Positions 41,315 to 50,871 of a stretch of 64,000 nt of DNA are shown here, in pieces. The notes below the pieces were generated by a model. It was not told where the DNA came from, made no database searches, and was given only the letters and a program-made list of their open reading frames with translations. Both the position numbers and the translations under genes were made by a program. Source of the DNA: JAZKJD01 sp040384585 (GTDB lineage Bacteria; Pseudomonadota; Gammaproteobacteria; Diplorickettsiales; Diplorickettsiaceae); assembly GCA_040384585.1 (NCBI GenBank), contig JAZKJD010000007.1, forward strand, positions 19,081 to 83,080, read 5' to 3'. Within the stretch, counting starts at the first letter, position 1. Every line of letters begins with the position of its first letter.

Positions 41315-43391
41315 CATTGCCATTTTGGGATCAACCCGCGGAAGCCATCTTCCTGCCTTAGCGGCGGCTGCCACTACCACCTTGCCAGCAAAGATTGCTT
41401 TGGTCATCAGTGACCGCCAAGACGCCGTTATTTTAGATCGCGCTAAAACACTTAACGTGCCATCACACTACCTGGATGCTAAGGGTTTAACACGCGAAGC
41501 ATACGCCAAAAAGTTGGATAGGATCTTACAGCAGCATCGCATCGACGTCATATTGCTATTAGGCTTCATGCGTATTTTAGATGGCTCCTTGACAGAAAAA
41601 TGGCAAGGAAGAATCCTCAATGTTCATCCTTCGCTATTACCACGCTATGCTGGCCTGATGGACTTTCAAGTCCACCACGCTGTACTCGCTAACGGTGATA
41701 GCGAAACGGGCTGCACGGTACACGAAGTCACAGACATCGTAGATGGCGGTAAAATTTTAGTACAAAAACGCTGTTCCATTAGTCCAGAAGAAACACCCGA
41801 AAGCTTAAAAACCAAAGTTCAAGTGCTGGAAAAACAGGCTTTACTTGAAGCGCTCCATCTCTGTCTATCTCGCCCGATTCGCACCGCGCTGCTTTCGGTA
41901 GCCGATAAAACCCATCTTATTGACTTTGCTGCTAGCTTGCATCACTTTGGTGTCAATATTATCAGCACCGGCGGAACTGCTAACGCCTTACGTGCCGCCG
42001 GCATCCCTATCACACGGGTTTCCGATATCACCGGTTTTCCGGAAATCATGGCGGGGAGAGTGAAAACGCTGCACCCCAAAATTCATGGCGCCATTTTAGG
42101 GCTGCGCGATCAGCATGCCAGCGAAGCCAAAACTCACGCGCTTGACTGGATCGATCTGGTTGTCGTTAATCTTTATCCTTTTCAAACAAAAGTAGTACAA
42201 GGTGAAAGCGCGGAAACAATTGTCGAAAATATTGATATCGGCGGGCCCGCCATGTTAAGAGCAGCGGCAAAAAACCACCGTTGGGTGACAGCAGTCCATG
42301 ATCCCGCCGATTATCAAGCAATTTTAACGGAATTACAAACCTCCCAAGGCATCCAGTATACAACCCGGCAAACCCTAGCTGCTAAAGCCTTTGCACATAC
42401 TGCTTATTATGACGCTGAAATCGCCCACTATCTCAATAAAGATCCTATTCTCACCCAAACTCAATGGGCTATGCCTCTAAAACGTCGCGATACCTTACGT
42501 TACGGCGAAAACCCACATCAACAAGCCGCCTTATTTCACACCCCTTTTGGCTATGGCCTTGCGCAGGCAACCCTCATTCAAGGAAAAGCATTGTCCTATA
42601 ACAATCTCATGGATGCCGAAGCCGCCTTACACTGTGTACGAAATTTTAGTGCCCCTACCTGTGTCGTCGTCAAACACGCCAATCCTTGTGGCGCCGCTGT
42701 TGCAAGCGACATTGAACACGCTTATGAGCTAGCACTTCATGCTGACAAGCAAGCGGCATTTGGTGGAATTATCGCGTTGAATCGCCCCTGCACACAAACC
42801 ATCGCCCAGCATTTACGTAAGATTTTTATGGAAGTGATTCTAGCACCCGCCTTTAGCCCGGATGCACTACGACTATTTGCGAACAAGCCTAACTTACGCG
42901 TCCTTGCGTTAGCAGAATGGGAAAAAATGAATACGCCTTTTAATGTTAAAACCATTTCCGGAGGCTTACTGCTGCAGTCTAGCGATCAGCATCAACTCAA
43001 ACCAGCGGACTTAGAAATCGTTACCCTAAAAACGGTCAGTGCAGAAGACATAGAAGAGCTGTTATTTGCTTGGCAGATAGTAAAATATTTAAAATCAAAC
43101 GCCATTGCCATTACCAAAAATCATGTCACACTAGGATTAAGCGGCGGCCATGTATCACGTATCGATGCGCTTACATTTGCCCTGCAGAAAAGCACGAGCC
43201 CGCTAGTCGGCGCCGTGCTTGCCTCCGATGCTTTTTTCCCTTTTCGTGATAGCATCGATGCCTTAGCGCATACCGGCATTAAAGCCATTATACAACCTGG
43301 CGGTTCAGTGCGCGATCCTGAAGTCATTGCTGCCTGTAATGAATGGGGGATCGCGATGGTGTTCACCCATACCCGTTGTTTTAATCATTGA
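41307..43391 (+). CDS. purH: Fused PurN-PurH: GAR transformylase with AICAR transformylase/IMP cyclohydrolase
   Basis: A 694-residue fusion. Residues 1-190 are PurN (GART): FNIAILGSTRGSHLPAL, LLLGFMRIL, the catalytic Asn/His in ILNVHPSLLPRYAG and Asp in EVTDIVDGGKI. From about residue 193 it is PurH: the IMP cyclohydrolase domain (LLSVADKTHLIDFAASL, IISTGGTANALRAAG, PEIMAGRVKTLHPKIHGAIL) and the AICAR transformylase domain (LRYGENPHQQAALF, and the catalytic KH in VVVKHANPCGAAVA). Three steps of the pathway therefore sit on one chain. The start at 41307 overlaps the purD end by 8 bases; a longer frame from 41238 lies wholly in purD. No separate purN is present in the operon. Confidence 0.95.
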   Translation: MFNIAILGSTRGSHLPALAAAATTTLPAKIALVISDRQDAVILDRAKTLNVPSHYLDAKGLTREAYAKKLDRILQQHRIDVILLLGFMRILDGSLTEKWQGRILNVHPSLLPRYAGLMDFQVHHAVLANGDSETGCTVHEVTDIVDGGKILVQKRCSISPEETPESLKTKVQVLEKQALLEALHLCLSRPIRTALLSVADKTHLIDFAASLHHFGVNIISTGGTANALRAAGIPITRVSDITGFPEIMAGRVKTLHPKIHGAILGLRDQHASEAKTHALDWIDLVVVNLYPFQTKVVQGESAETIVENIDIGGPAMLRAAAKNHRWVTAVHDPADYQAILTELQTSQGIQYTTRQTLAAKAFAHTAYYDAEIAHYLNKDPILTQTQWAMPLKRRDTLRYGENPHQQAALFHTPFGYGLAQATLIQGKALSYNNLMDAEAALHCVRNFSAPTCVVVKHANPCGAAVASDIEHAYELALHADKQAAFGGIIALNRPCTQTIAQHLRKIFMEVILAPAFSPDALRLFANKPNLRVLALAEWEKMNTPFNVKTISGGLLLQSSDQHQLKPADLEIVTLKTVSAEDIEELLFAWQIVKYLKSNAIAITKNHVTLGLSGGHVSRIDALTFALQKSTSPLVGAVLASDAFFPFRDSIDALAHTGIKAIIQPGGSVRDPEVIAACNEWGIAMVFTHTRCFNH

Positions 43392-43402
43392 AGAGGCATG
43401 TG

Positions 43403-43900
43403 ATGACTAACGCTTCCATCGTAGGCATAGTAATGGGTTCTCGTTCTGATTGGGAAACCATGAAAGCAGCAGCCGAGATGTTAACTGACTTGCATATAGC
43501 TTTTGAAGCGGAGATTATCTCTGCGCACCGCACACCTGATAAACTATTTGACTACGCTGAAACGGCAACAGCCCGTGGACTGCAGGTATTGATTGCGGGC
43601 GCAGGCGGCGCGGCCCATTTACCGGGTATGCTAGCGGCTAAAACCCTGCTACCGGTCTTAGGCGTTCCCATTGAATCGCAGAGCTTAAAAGGATTGGATT
43701 CTCTTTATTCTATCGTGCAAATGCCTAAAGGTATTCCCGTCGGCACCCTGGCAATTGGAACAGCAGGTGCAGCCAATGCCGCCTTACTGGCTGCCAGCAT
43801 CTTGGCTTTGCACGATCCTGCTTTCCGCCACGTCCTAGAAAATTTTCGCCAGCAACAAACAGCATGCGTCTTGGCTACCTCATTACCACCACGCGTATGA
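43403..43900 (+). CDS. purE: N5-CAIR mutase
   Basis: Moves the carboxyl group of N5-CAIR to give CAIR. The 165-residue protein has VGIVMGSRSDWETM, the active-site segment EIISAHRTPDKLFDYA and IAGAGGAAHLPGMLAAKT, as in class I PurE. ATG 43403 has GAAGAGG about 6-7 bases upstream; in-frame TTG at 43388 is less likely. It pairs with purK next door and overlaps it by ATGA. Confidence 0.97.
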   Translation: MTNASIVGIVMGSRSDWETMKAAAEMLTDLHIAFEAEIISAHRTPDKLFDYAETATARGLQVLIAGAGGAAHLPGMLAAKTLLPVLGVPIESQSLKGLDSLYSIVQMPKGIPVGTLAIGTAGAANAALLAASILALHDPAFRHVLENFRQQQTACVLATSLPPRV

Positions 43901-44919
43901 AAGTCGGCATTCTGGGTGCGGGCCAACTCGCGCAATTGCTTGCCCAAAGTGCTTATTCCTTGGGTCTGGAAACCTTATGTTTCACGGATAGCCCCGATGT
44001 ACCTGCTGCCCGCTTCAGCCCGCTGTATCTCGGTAGCCTCCATGATGAGAAAGCGCTCAGAGGCTTTGCCAAGCAATGTGATGTCATTACGCTAGAAAAT
44101 GAAAACATTACGCCTGAGATTCTCGATCGATTAGCCCAATATACACCCGTATTACCGGACCAAAAAGCTATTCAAATTGCCCAAGATCGCTTTACCGAAA
44201 AATCTTTTTTGCAAAGACTAAACATCCCTACCCCGCACTTTGCTGTCGTTGATTCTCTTGACAATCTTAACACCGCTATTGCTAGCATAGGCTTGCCAGC
44301 GCTCTTAAAAACGCGACGTTTTGGTTATGATGGCAAAGGCCAAGTGATCCTTCACGATAGTCAAGAGGCGGCAAGTGCGTGGGAAACCATCAAGCACGTA
44401 CCAGCTATTTTAGAGGCCTGGATTCCCTTTGAACATGAAGTTTCACTGATTGGCGCTCGTAATCGTGCTGGAGCAACGGTGTATTACCCTTTGATTAAAA
44501 ATACACATGAACAAGGTATTTTACGCTTTTCTGAAAGTCCTTTTATTAGCCCAGCTTTACAAGCACTCGCTGAACAGTACATGCAAACACTTTTTAATGC
44601 TTTAAATTATATGGGTGTATTAGCTTTTGAATTCTTTGTTAAGGATACGCAGTTAATCGCCAATGAAATCGCGCCTCGTGTGCATAATTCAGGCCATCTC
44701 ACTATCGAAGGCTTCAATGTGAGTCAATTTGAAAACCACCTGCGCAGTATTCTCAATTTTCCTTTAATTAAACCTGTGTTACGTACCCCCACAAAAATGA
44801 CTAATATGATCGGTACATTACCAACACTGACGACTCAAGACTACCAGAATGCCCATATTTATTATTATGGAAAAACACCAAGAACAGGACGTAAATTGGG
44901 CCATGTGACACAATACTGA
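43897..44919 (+). CDS. purK: N5-carboxyaminoimidazole ribonucleotide synthase
   Basis: ATP-grasp enzyme carboxylating AIR to N5-CAIR. The 340-residue protein begins MKVGILGAGQLAQLLAQSA (start overlapping the purE stop; the longer frame from 43864 is inside purE). It shows DRFTEKSFLQRLNIPTP, LLKTRRFGYDGKGQ, and VLAFEFFVKDTQLIANEIAPRVHNSGHLT, the signature metal/ATP region. Presence of purE and purK together indicates the bacterial two-step route to CAIR. Confidence 0.97.
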   Translation: MKVGILGAGQLAQLLAQSAYSLGLETLCFTDSPDVPAARFSPLYLGSLHDEKALRGFAKQCDVITLENENITPEILDRLAQYTPVLPDQKAIQIAQDRFTEKSFLQRLNIPTPHFAVVDSLDNLNTAIASIGLPALLKTRRFGYDGKGQVILHDSQEAASAWETIKHVPAILEAWIPFEHEVSLIGARNRAGATVYYPLIKNTHEQGILRFSESPFISPALQALAEQYMQTLFNALNYMGVLAFEFFVKDTQLIANEIAPRVHNSGHLTIEGFNVSQFENHLRSILNFPLIKPVLRTPTKMTNMIGTLPTLTTQDYQNAHIYYYGKTPRTGRKLGHVTQY

Positions 44920-44934
44920 GGTTATCAAACAACT

Positions 44935-45789
44935 ATGACGGCAAAAATCATTGATGGCAAAGCCATTGCCCAAAAAATTCGCGATAATCTAAAAAATGAG
45001 ATTCAGCACCTTGATAAGGATGGATATCCTGTTCCCGGTTTGGCTGTGGTGTTGGTGGGTGACAATCCCGCTTCACAAATCTATGTACGCAATAAACGGG
45101 AAGCCTGTCGAAACTGTGGAATTAAATCAATAGCGCTTGATTTACCCAAAGCGATCTCTGAAAAAGAATTGCTGTCACATATCGCACAGCTTAATAACGA
45201 CCCTGCTATTCATGGTATTTTGGTCCAACTCCCCCTCCCTAGCCAAATTCACACACCACGCATTTTAGACAGTATTGATCCTAAAAAAGATGTCGATGGT
45301 TTTCATCCTGTTAATTTAGGCTTGCTTGCCCAAGGACGTCCTTATTTGCGTCCTTGTACGCCCTACGGCGTTATGCGCCTACTTGAATATGAGAAAATTT
45401 CTTTACGAGGTTTAGATGCTGTGATCGTGGGTACTTCGACTATTGTTGGAAAACCCATGGCGCTGGAACTTCTTAATTCAAAATGCACTATTACGCTTTG
45501 CCATAGTGCAACACGTGATTTAAAAAAACATATAAAACAAGCTGATTTGTTAGTCAGTGCGATAGGAAAAGCAGACATTATTAAAAGTGAATGGATCAAG
45601 CCAAACGCTATTGTTATTGATATTGGCATCACTCGCTCACCCAGTGGAAAACTGCATGGAGACATTGAATTTGAAACGGCAAAACAATCTGCTGCTTATA
45701 TTACACCTGTCCCAGGTGGAGTGGGCCCCATGACGGTGGCTATGTTATTAGAAAATACTTTATTCGCTGCAAAAAATGCTAAAAACTAG
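44935..45789 (+). CDS. folD: Methylenetetrahydrofolate dehydrogenase/cyclohydrolase
   Basis: Produces 10-formyl-THF, the one-carbon donor used twice by the PurN-PurH fusion upstream, which explains its place at the operon end. The 284-residue protein has VGDNPASQIYVRNKREAC with the catalytic Lys, HGILVQLPLP, KDVDGFHPVNLG, the NADP-binding VIVGTSTIVGKPMALEL and PVPGGVGPMTVAML. It begins 15 bases after purK. No clear terminator follows. Confidence 0.98.
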   Translation: MTAKIIDGKAIAQKIRDNLKNEIQHLDKDGYPVPGLAVVLVGDNPASQIYVRNKREACRNCGIKSIALDLPKAISEKELLSHIAQLNNDPAIHGILVQLPLPSQIHTPRILDSIDPKKDVDGFHPVNLGLLAQGRPYLRPCTPYGVMRLLEYEKISLRGLDAVIVGTSTIVGKPMALELLNSKCTITLCHSATRDLKKHIKQADLLVSAIGKADIIKSEWIKPNAIVIDIGITRSPSGKLHGDIEFETAKQSAAYITPVPGGVGPMTVAMLLENTLFAAKNAKN

Positions 45790-45810
45790 AATATTTCTCT
45801 GTAGAGTGGG

Positions 45811-46350
45811 TCATCTTCGACTCTGCGAAACAGGATCTTCCATTGAATAGCAGCCCGCATCTGAAGAAGAACTTCCAGTCTGGAATAGACTAAAATCACA
45901 GCTTCTTGTTCTTCTTTCTTCTTTTTTCGGAATTAAAGATGACTTATCGGAATCTGTGAATATCGAAGGTAAATCCGTTTGAGAATCTCGTTCTACATTA
46001 ACATAACAGGAAAACGATCCATTCGATGCTTCACTTAATAACTCTTTATCTTTAACTTCTGTTTTTTTCTCTTTCTTGCAAGTTCGACTGTAACACCAAT
46101 ATAGTGCACCACATAATACCAAAAATAAATGAAGGCCATCAATTCCAACACCCCAGTCTTCAATCTCGCTACGTTGATCAAGTTTCTCTATTAGCTTTGT
46201 TTGCCGTTGCTCCGCAGCCAGCAATTCTTCTTGTAAAACTTTCTGCTCTGCTCCAGCGCTAAAAATAATATCCGTTAAATTAGCCATACGAGCAACTAGC
46301 ATAGCCATTTCGCTGGCAAGATCCTTACAACAGTCAGGTGAAAATAGCAT
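45811..46350 (-). CDS. Hypothetical single-pass membrane protein, Cys/Ser-rich tail
   Basis: A 179-residue protein with an N-terminal helical region (about 10-65, likely coiled coil: SAGAEQKVLQEELLAAEQRQTKLIEKL), a membrane segment at about 72-90 (GLHLFLVLCGALYWCYS) followed by a basic CKKEKKTEVK stop-transfer, then an 85-residue Ser-rich tail (SSLIPKKEERRTRSCD, TGSSSSDAGCYS). I recognise no family. It is convergent with folD. Its low-complexity tail and lack of a signal peptide are compatible with a host-directed protein, but that is speculation. Confidence 0.55.
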   Translation of the reverse strand: MLFSPDCCKDLASEMAMLVARMANLTDIIFSAGAEQKVLQEELLAAEQRQTKLIEKLDQRSEIEDWGVGIDGLHLFLVLCGALYWCYSRTCKKEKKTEVKDKELLSEASNGSFSCYVNVERDSQTDLPSIFTDSDKSSLIPKKEERRTRSCDFSLFQTGSSSSDAGCYSMEDPVSQSRR

Positions 46351-46462
46351 ATTATTCTACTCCGTGAAAACAATTCATAAAACCAAACAAATGTATTTCA
46401 CGTAGCCATCGATAACAATAGGCTTTAAAATTTTTACTTATGAAATTAATTTATATCTATTA

Positions 46463-46494
46463 CATTTGAAGTTGCGAATGTGCAACTTCAAATG
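46463..46494. repeat. Solo family C-type hairpin
   Basis: A 13-bp stem CATTTGAAGTTGC/GCAACTTCAAATG with a 6-base loop. It matches the first hairpin of the C2 array (TACTTGAAGTTGC...) but with paired changes in both arms. It lies just after the aminopeptidase stop codon, in the gap between the two minus-strand genes, and may act as an mRNA 3' structure. Confidence 0.75.
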
Positions 46495-46515
46495 CCTTCC
46501 TTATTGTAGGTATTT

Positions 46516-47901
46516 TTACTTGCTGGTGGGTGGATATTTTTTAAGTAAATAACGCAGTAAAGTAAGAATAGCCATCGCTTCTCCTCCTTCAGGTCTTCCT
46601 GGCCTGGCACTAACGTTATACGCATTAAAATCAAAATGTATCCAGGTTGTACTTTCTTTGACAAAGGCACGTAAAAATAAAGCGGCAGTAATCGCACCCG
46701 CGTAAGAAGACGTACTGGAGTTACTCATATCTGCGAATTTGCTCTCTAATAATTTTTGATATGGCTTATAAAGCGGTAAACGCCACATCGGATCTTGTTC
46801 TTCTTCACTGTATTTTAACAAGTCCTTGGCAAGCGTTTCCTGTACCGTGAAAAAGGCACTGATTTCTGTTCCAACGGCAACCCTCGCCGCACCCGTCAAG
46901 GTGGCAAAATCAATCAATAATTCTGGATTTTCGCTATCTGCTTCACTTAAGGCATCCGCTAAAATAAGGCGCCCCTCTGCATCGGTATTGCCCACCTCTA
47001 CAGATAACCCATTGCGCATCTTTATAATATCACCGGGTTTATAAGCATTGCCTGCAATAAGATTTTCAGCGGCCGGTATGAGTAAACGTAAACGCACAGG
47101 TAAGTTAAGGGCCATGATCATTTCAGCTAAGCCAATTGCATTCGCCGCGCCACCCATATCTTTTTTCATGAGCAACATCCCTGAACCAGACTTCAGATTT
47201 AGTCCCCCGGAATCAAAGCATACGCCTTTACCCACTAAGGTAATTTTAGGCGATTTGATATCACCCCATGTGAGATCAATCAAGCGCGGGGCACGCGAAC
47301 TTGCTCTACCTACTGCATGAATGGCTGGATAATTTGCTGATAAAAGTTCATCTCCAACAATTTCTGTCACAGAAGCATGAAATTTTTTACCGGCTTGAAA
47401 TACCACTTTTGCTAATTCAGCAGGACCTAATGCTTCCGTTGGGAGATTAATTAAATCCCGAACATGATAAATAGCAGTAAGCTTTGCATTCAAGAAGTCT
47501 AAATTGGCTTCTACAGGCAACACTAGTTGAGCGAATGGTCTTGCCGATGCTTTATACCGCGTAAATTCATAAGCACCTAAGCCCCAAGCCATCGCGGCAC
47601 GGTGAAGTAAATTTTTATTTTGGCTATTGGTATAGTGATAATATCCTTGAGGTAATACGCTAGGCAGAGAACCCAATGACCAAAAATCGGCTTCATCATT
47701 CAGAATGATCAACACTTGCTTTATCTGTCCATCACTGCCAGGAAGCAATGCCGTACTTCCTGGTTTGACGTCAAAATTGAGTGCTGAAAGCCATTGTTTG
47801 TTAGCTTGTGTTTGTTTCGCTAACCATGAATCCCATTGTTTCGGTATTAATGAAACAATAGGAGTCGATCTTTCAGCTTGGTCAATGAAACAACTAAGCA
47901 C
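46516..47901 (-). CDS. Leucyl aminopeptidase family protein (M17)
   Basis: A 461-residue two-metal aminopeptidase of the M17 family. The catalytic domain has VGKGVCFDSGGLNLKSGSGMLLMKKDMGGAANAIG (metal ligand Lys/Asp), LIPAAENLIAGNAYKPGDIIKMRNG and the hallmark NTDAEGRLILADAL. The C-terminus GRPEGGEAMAILTLLRYL is typical. The N-terminal domain is divergent, as in PepB/YtfK-like relatives. It removes N-terminal residues in peptide turnover. The start overlaps the end of ald by 8 bases, so the pair forms an operon that would supply and consume alanine and other amino acids. Confidence 0.93.
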   Translation of the reverse strand: MLSCFIDQAERSTPIVSLIPKQWDSWLAKQTQANKQWLSALNFDVKPGSTALLPGSDGQIKQVLIILNDEADFWSLGSLPSVLPQGYYHYTNSQNKNLLHRAAMAWGLGAYEFTRYKASARPFAQLVLPVEANLDFLNAKLTAIYHVRDLINLPTEALGPAELAKVVFQAGKKFHASVTEIVGDELLSANYPAIHAVGRASSRAPRLIDLTWGDIKSPKITLVGKGVCFDSGGLNLKSGSGMLLMKKDMGGAANAIGLAEMIMALNLPVRLRLLIPAAENLIAGNAYKPGDIIKMRNGLSVEVGNTDAEGRLILADALSEADSENPELLIDFATLTGAARVAVGTEISAFFTVQETLAKDLLKYSEEEQDPMWRLPLYKPYQKLLESKFADMSNSSTSSYAGAITAALFLRAFVKESTTWIHFDFNAYNVSARPGRPEGGEAMAILTLLRYLLKKYPPTSK

Positions 47902-49012
47902 GTAAGGCCTCCTCTGCTGGAATATAGGGCATATTAAATGCGCTAGCCACCGCCTGATGGGTTATTTTTCCTTGATGAATATTGAGACCATTGCATAAAT
48001 GACTATCTTCGTCCAGTGCTTTTTTGATTCCTTTATCAGCTAATGCCAGTATATAAGGGAAAGTCGCATGTGTTAACGCAAAGGTAGCAGTACGTGGAAC
48101 AGCCGCTGGCATATTACTAACACAATAATGGACTACATTATCAATTAGATACGTAGGATCTGCATGCGTGGTGGGTCGACTCGTTTCAAAACACCCTCCT
48201 TGGTCGATGGCGACATCGACAATAACTGTTCCGGGACGCATTCTTTTTATCAAATTTTTTGTCACTATTTTAGGCGCTTCTGCACCCGGCACAAGTACCG
48301 CTCCAATTAAAAGATCAGCCAATTCTGTATATTTTTCAATCGCATCTTGCGTTGAAAAAATCGTATTAAGCTGGCCACCAAATTGCAAATCTAATTCTTT
48401 TAGACGAGTCACCGATTTATCTAATACTGTTACTTGCGCTTGTGCCCCCAATGCCAATCGAATGGCATTACTGCCCACAACCCCACCGCCTAAAACAACA
48501 ACAGTTGCCGATGCAACACCGGGGACACCCGACAATAAAATACCTCTACCGCCTTGTGCTTTCTCCAAACAATGTGCGCCCGCTTGTATAGCAATACGCC
48601 CTGCAACTTCACTCATCGGCGCTAACAAAGGCAATCCTCCTCGTGCATCGGTAATGGTTTCATAGGCGATTGCTGTACAACCTGATGCTAATAAAAGTGT
48701 AGTTTGTTTTTGATCAGCCGCTAAATGCAAATAGGTAAATAAAGTCTGTCCTTTTCGTAAATAGCCACATTCCTGAGGTTGCGGCTCTTTCACTTTAAGA
48801 ATTAAGTCAGCACTGTCAAAAACGGCTTGCGCGGTACTAACAATTTCAGCACCTGCTTCTTTATAATCGGCATCGGAAATATCTATTCCTATCCCAGCAT
48901 TCGTTTCAATATAGACATGATGGTTATGCTTTTTTAACTCACGCACCGTAGAAGGAACAATTGCAACCCTGAATTCATTGTTTTTAATTTCTTTAGGGAT
49001 ACCTATTCGCAT
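47894..49012 (-). CDS. ald: Alanine dehydrogenase
   Basis: NAD-dependent interconversion of L-alanine with pyruvate and ammonia. The 372-residue protein has MRIGIPKEIKNNEFRVAIVPS, LILKVKEPQPQE (catalytic Lys), FTYLHLAAD (His), the NAD-binding VVVLGGGVVGSNAIRLALGAQAQVTVLDKS and DQGGCFETSRPTTHADPTY. Length is normal. It lies between dnaG and the aminopeptidase gene; a partial family D repeat at 49059 separates it from dnaG, where rpoD often lies in related bacteria. Confidence 0.97.
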   Translation of the reverse strand: MRIGIPKEIKNNEFRVAIVPSTVRELKKHNHHVYIETNAGIGIDISDADYKEAGAEIVSTAQAVFDSADLILKVKEPQPQECGYLRKGQTLFTYLHLAADQKQTTLLLASGCTAIAYETITDARGGLPLLAPMSEVAGRIAIQAGAHCLEKAQGGRGILLSGVPGVASATVVVLGGGVVGSNAIRLALGAQAQVTVLDKSVTRLKELDLQFGGQLNTIFSTQDAIEKYTELADLLIGAVLVPGAEAPKIVTKNLIKRMRPGTVIVDVAIDQGGCFETSRPTTHADPTYLIDNVVHYCVSNMPAAVPRTATFALTHATFPYILALADKGIKKALDEDSHLCNGLNIHQGKITHQAVASAFNMPYIPAEEALRA

Positions 49013-49058
49013 AAAGTAAACTCCACATTAATTGTTATAACGCTCGTCATTGAAAATA

Positions 49059-49081
49059 CTAGGGTGTGTTGCCACTTGCCA
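49059..49081. repeat. Partial family D repeat end
   Basis: AGGGTGTGTTGCCACTTGCC resembles the terminal 20 bases of family D. It lies between ald and dnaG at the very 3' end of dnaG. No matching right arm is present. Confidence 0.55.
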
Positions 49082-49085
49082 AAAG

Positions 49086-50834
49086 CTATTTTTCGCTTCG
49101 GGTCTCTAAAATTAACTGATATAAATATTTTTTTTCTTCCTCAGTTAGCGCTGATCGCTTCGCCTGCTGCAATAGTTTATCGATACTCCCTTGCATTGCC
49201 AATTTTTTTAAATGGTTTAGCAGATCATGAAATTCAGCTTGTATTCCTAGAGTAGGAATAGATAAAGGGTAATGAATCAACTGTTTCAAAATTTTATAGT
49301 TAGGTTCGTCTTCGCGCCAATATTCTAATAATATTCCACTACGTAATTCAGGGGATTGTTTAAGTAATAAAAATAATTTAATCAGTAAGGGGCTACCCGG
49401 TAAATCCAATGTCTTAAGGAGAGTAAACTGCTGTTCGGAAAGCGTTTTGGCAAGCTGTGGGTATTGTGCTAAAAGCGCAATCGCTATGCGCATTGGAGAA
49501 TAACGTATTGAACTGTCTGGGTTTTTTTTCTGGCTTCTTAGCAAGTGACTTGGCTCTCTGAGCACGACTTGTTTTAACGTTATGACATCCATATTCACTA
49601 ATGCCGCCAGTTGTTCGAATAATTTATGTTGCATAACCCCGATGGGAATCTTTTCAATGAGAGGGATTGCTAATTTAGCTAATCGCGCTTTCCCTTCTAA
49701 TTGGCGAATATCAACTTCTGCTAATAAATGATCAAATAAAAAATCACCTAAATAACTGGCTTGCTGCAAATAAGTCATAAAGGCTTCTCGTCCATTTTTC
49801 CGAATAAAAGAATCCGGATCCTCATCATCAGGCAGTAGCAGAAAACGTAAGGAATAGCCATCTTGTAATAGAGGGACACTGATCTCCAAAACCCGCCAGG
49901 CCGCTTTTTTTCCTGCCGCATCGCCATCAAAACAAAAAATCACCTCTTGTGTAATACTGAATAAACGTAAAAGTTGATCGGGGCTAGTCGCTGTTCCTAA
50001 GGTCGCTACCCCAAAAGGAATTCCCGCTTGAAACAACGCTAATACATCCATGTAACCTTCAACAACGATGACATACTCAGGCTGACGAGTCTCTTTGCAA
50101 ACCTCATAAAGCCCATAAAGTTCTTTGCCTTTGTGAAAAAGCGTCGTTTCTGGAGAATTTAAATATTTAGGTTCGCTTTGGGTTAATACACGCCCTCCAA
50201 ATCCAATAACACGTCCTCTTTTATCGCGAATAGGAAAGATAATTCTGTCACGAAAACGATCATAAAACCCTCTTCCTTCTGATTTCTTTACTAATAAACC
50301 CGCTGCCATGAGTGCGTCTGAATCATTAAATACTTTCAGTAAATGATCCCAAGCAGCCGGTGCATAACCTAAACCAAACTTTTTAGCAAGTTGTCCCGAT
50401 ATTCCACGTTGCTTGAAATATTCCATCGCAGCAGGCGCAATGCGTAATTGTTTTTCATAAAATTCAGAGACCTTTTCAAGAAGCAGATAAAGCATTCCCG
50501 ATCCCTTATGTAAGGTCTGATTCTGAGCAGCATGGTTGGGAATTTTTAGACCATATTGTTCGCTTAAGTATTCCACCGCTTCCGGAAAAGTCAAACGTTC
50601 GTAATCCATAAGAAAGCTCAGCGCATTACCGCCCGCCGAGCAACCAAAGCAATAATAAAATTGCTTTTCAGGGGTTACCGTAAAAGAAGGTGTTTTTTCA
50701 GTATGAAAAGGACAGCAAGCAATGTAGTTTTTTCCCTTTTTTCGTAAAGGGACTCGCGTATCGATCAGCTGAACAATATCACAACGCAATAGGAGATCAT
50801 TAATAAAGTCTTGAGGAATTGGGGTTGATGACAT
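49086..50834 (-). CDS. dnaG: DNA primase
   Basis: Makes RNA primers at the replication fork. The 582-residue protein has the N-terminal CHC2 zinc site (CCPFHTEKTPSFTVTPEKQFYYCFGC), the RNA-polymerase domain with RFRDRIIFPIRDKRGRVIGFGGR, the TOPRIM domain (VIVVEGYMDVLAL, CFDGDAAGKKAAWR, LLPDDEDPDSFIRK) and a C-terminal helicase-interaction region. Length is normal. The order rpsU-yqeY-dnaG is the macromolecular-synthesis operon; rpoD is not downstream here. A family A repeat separates yqeY from dnaG. Confidence 0.98.
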   Translation of the reverse strand: MSSTPIPQDFINDLLLRCDIVQLIDTRVPLRKKGKNYIACCPFHTEKTPSFTVTPEKQFYYCFGCSAGGNALSFLMDYERLTFPEAVEYLSEQYGLKIPNHAAQNQTLHKGSGMLYLLLEKVSEFYEKQLRIAPAAMEYFKQRGISGQLAKKFGLGYAPAAWDHLLKVFNDSDALMAAGLLVKKSEGRGFYDRFRDRIIFPIRDKRGRVIGFGGRVLTQSEPKYLNSPETTLFHKGKELYGLYEVCKETRQPEYVIVVEGYMDVLALFQAGIPFGVATLGTATSPDQLLRLFSITQEVIFCFDGDAAGKKAAWRVLEISVPLLQDGYSLRFLLLPDDEDPDSFIRKNGREAFMTYLQQASYLGDFLFDHLLAEVDIRQLEGKARLAKLAIPLIEKIPIGVMQHKLFEQLAALVNMDVITLKQVVLREPSHLLRSQKKNPDSSIRYSPMRIAIALLAQYPQLAKTLSEQQFTLLKTLDLPGSPLLIKLFLLLKQSPELRSGILLEYWREDEPNYKILKQLIHYPLSIPTLGIQAEFHDLLNHLKKLAMQGSIDKLLQQAKRSALTEEEKKYLYQLILETRSEK

Positions 50835-50871
50835 ATTTTCGCAATCATTTTTGAAAATACAATACGCCTAG

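Noticed and set aside
48168..48665. 165-residue frame on the plus strand opposite ald
   Set aside because: It lies entirely antisense to a well supported alanine dehydrogenase and shows no family or ribosome site.
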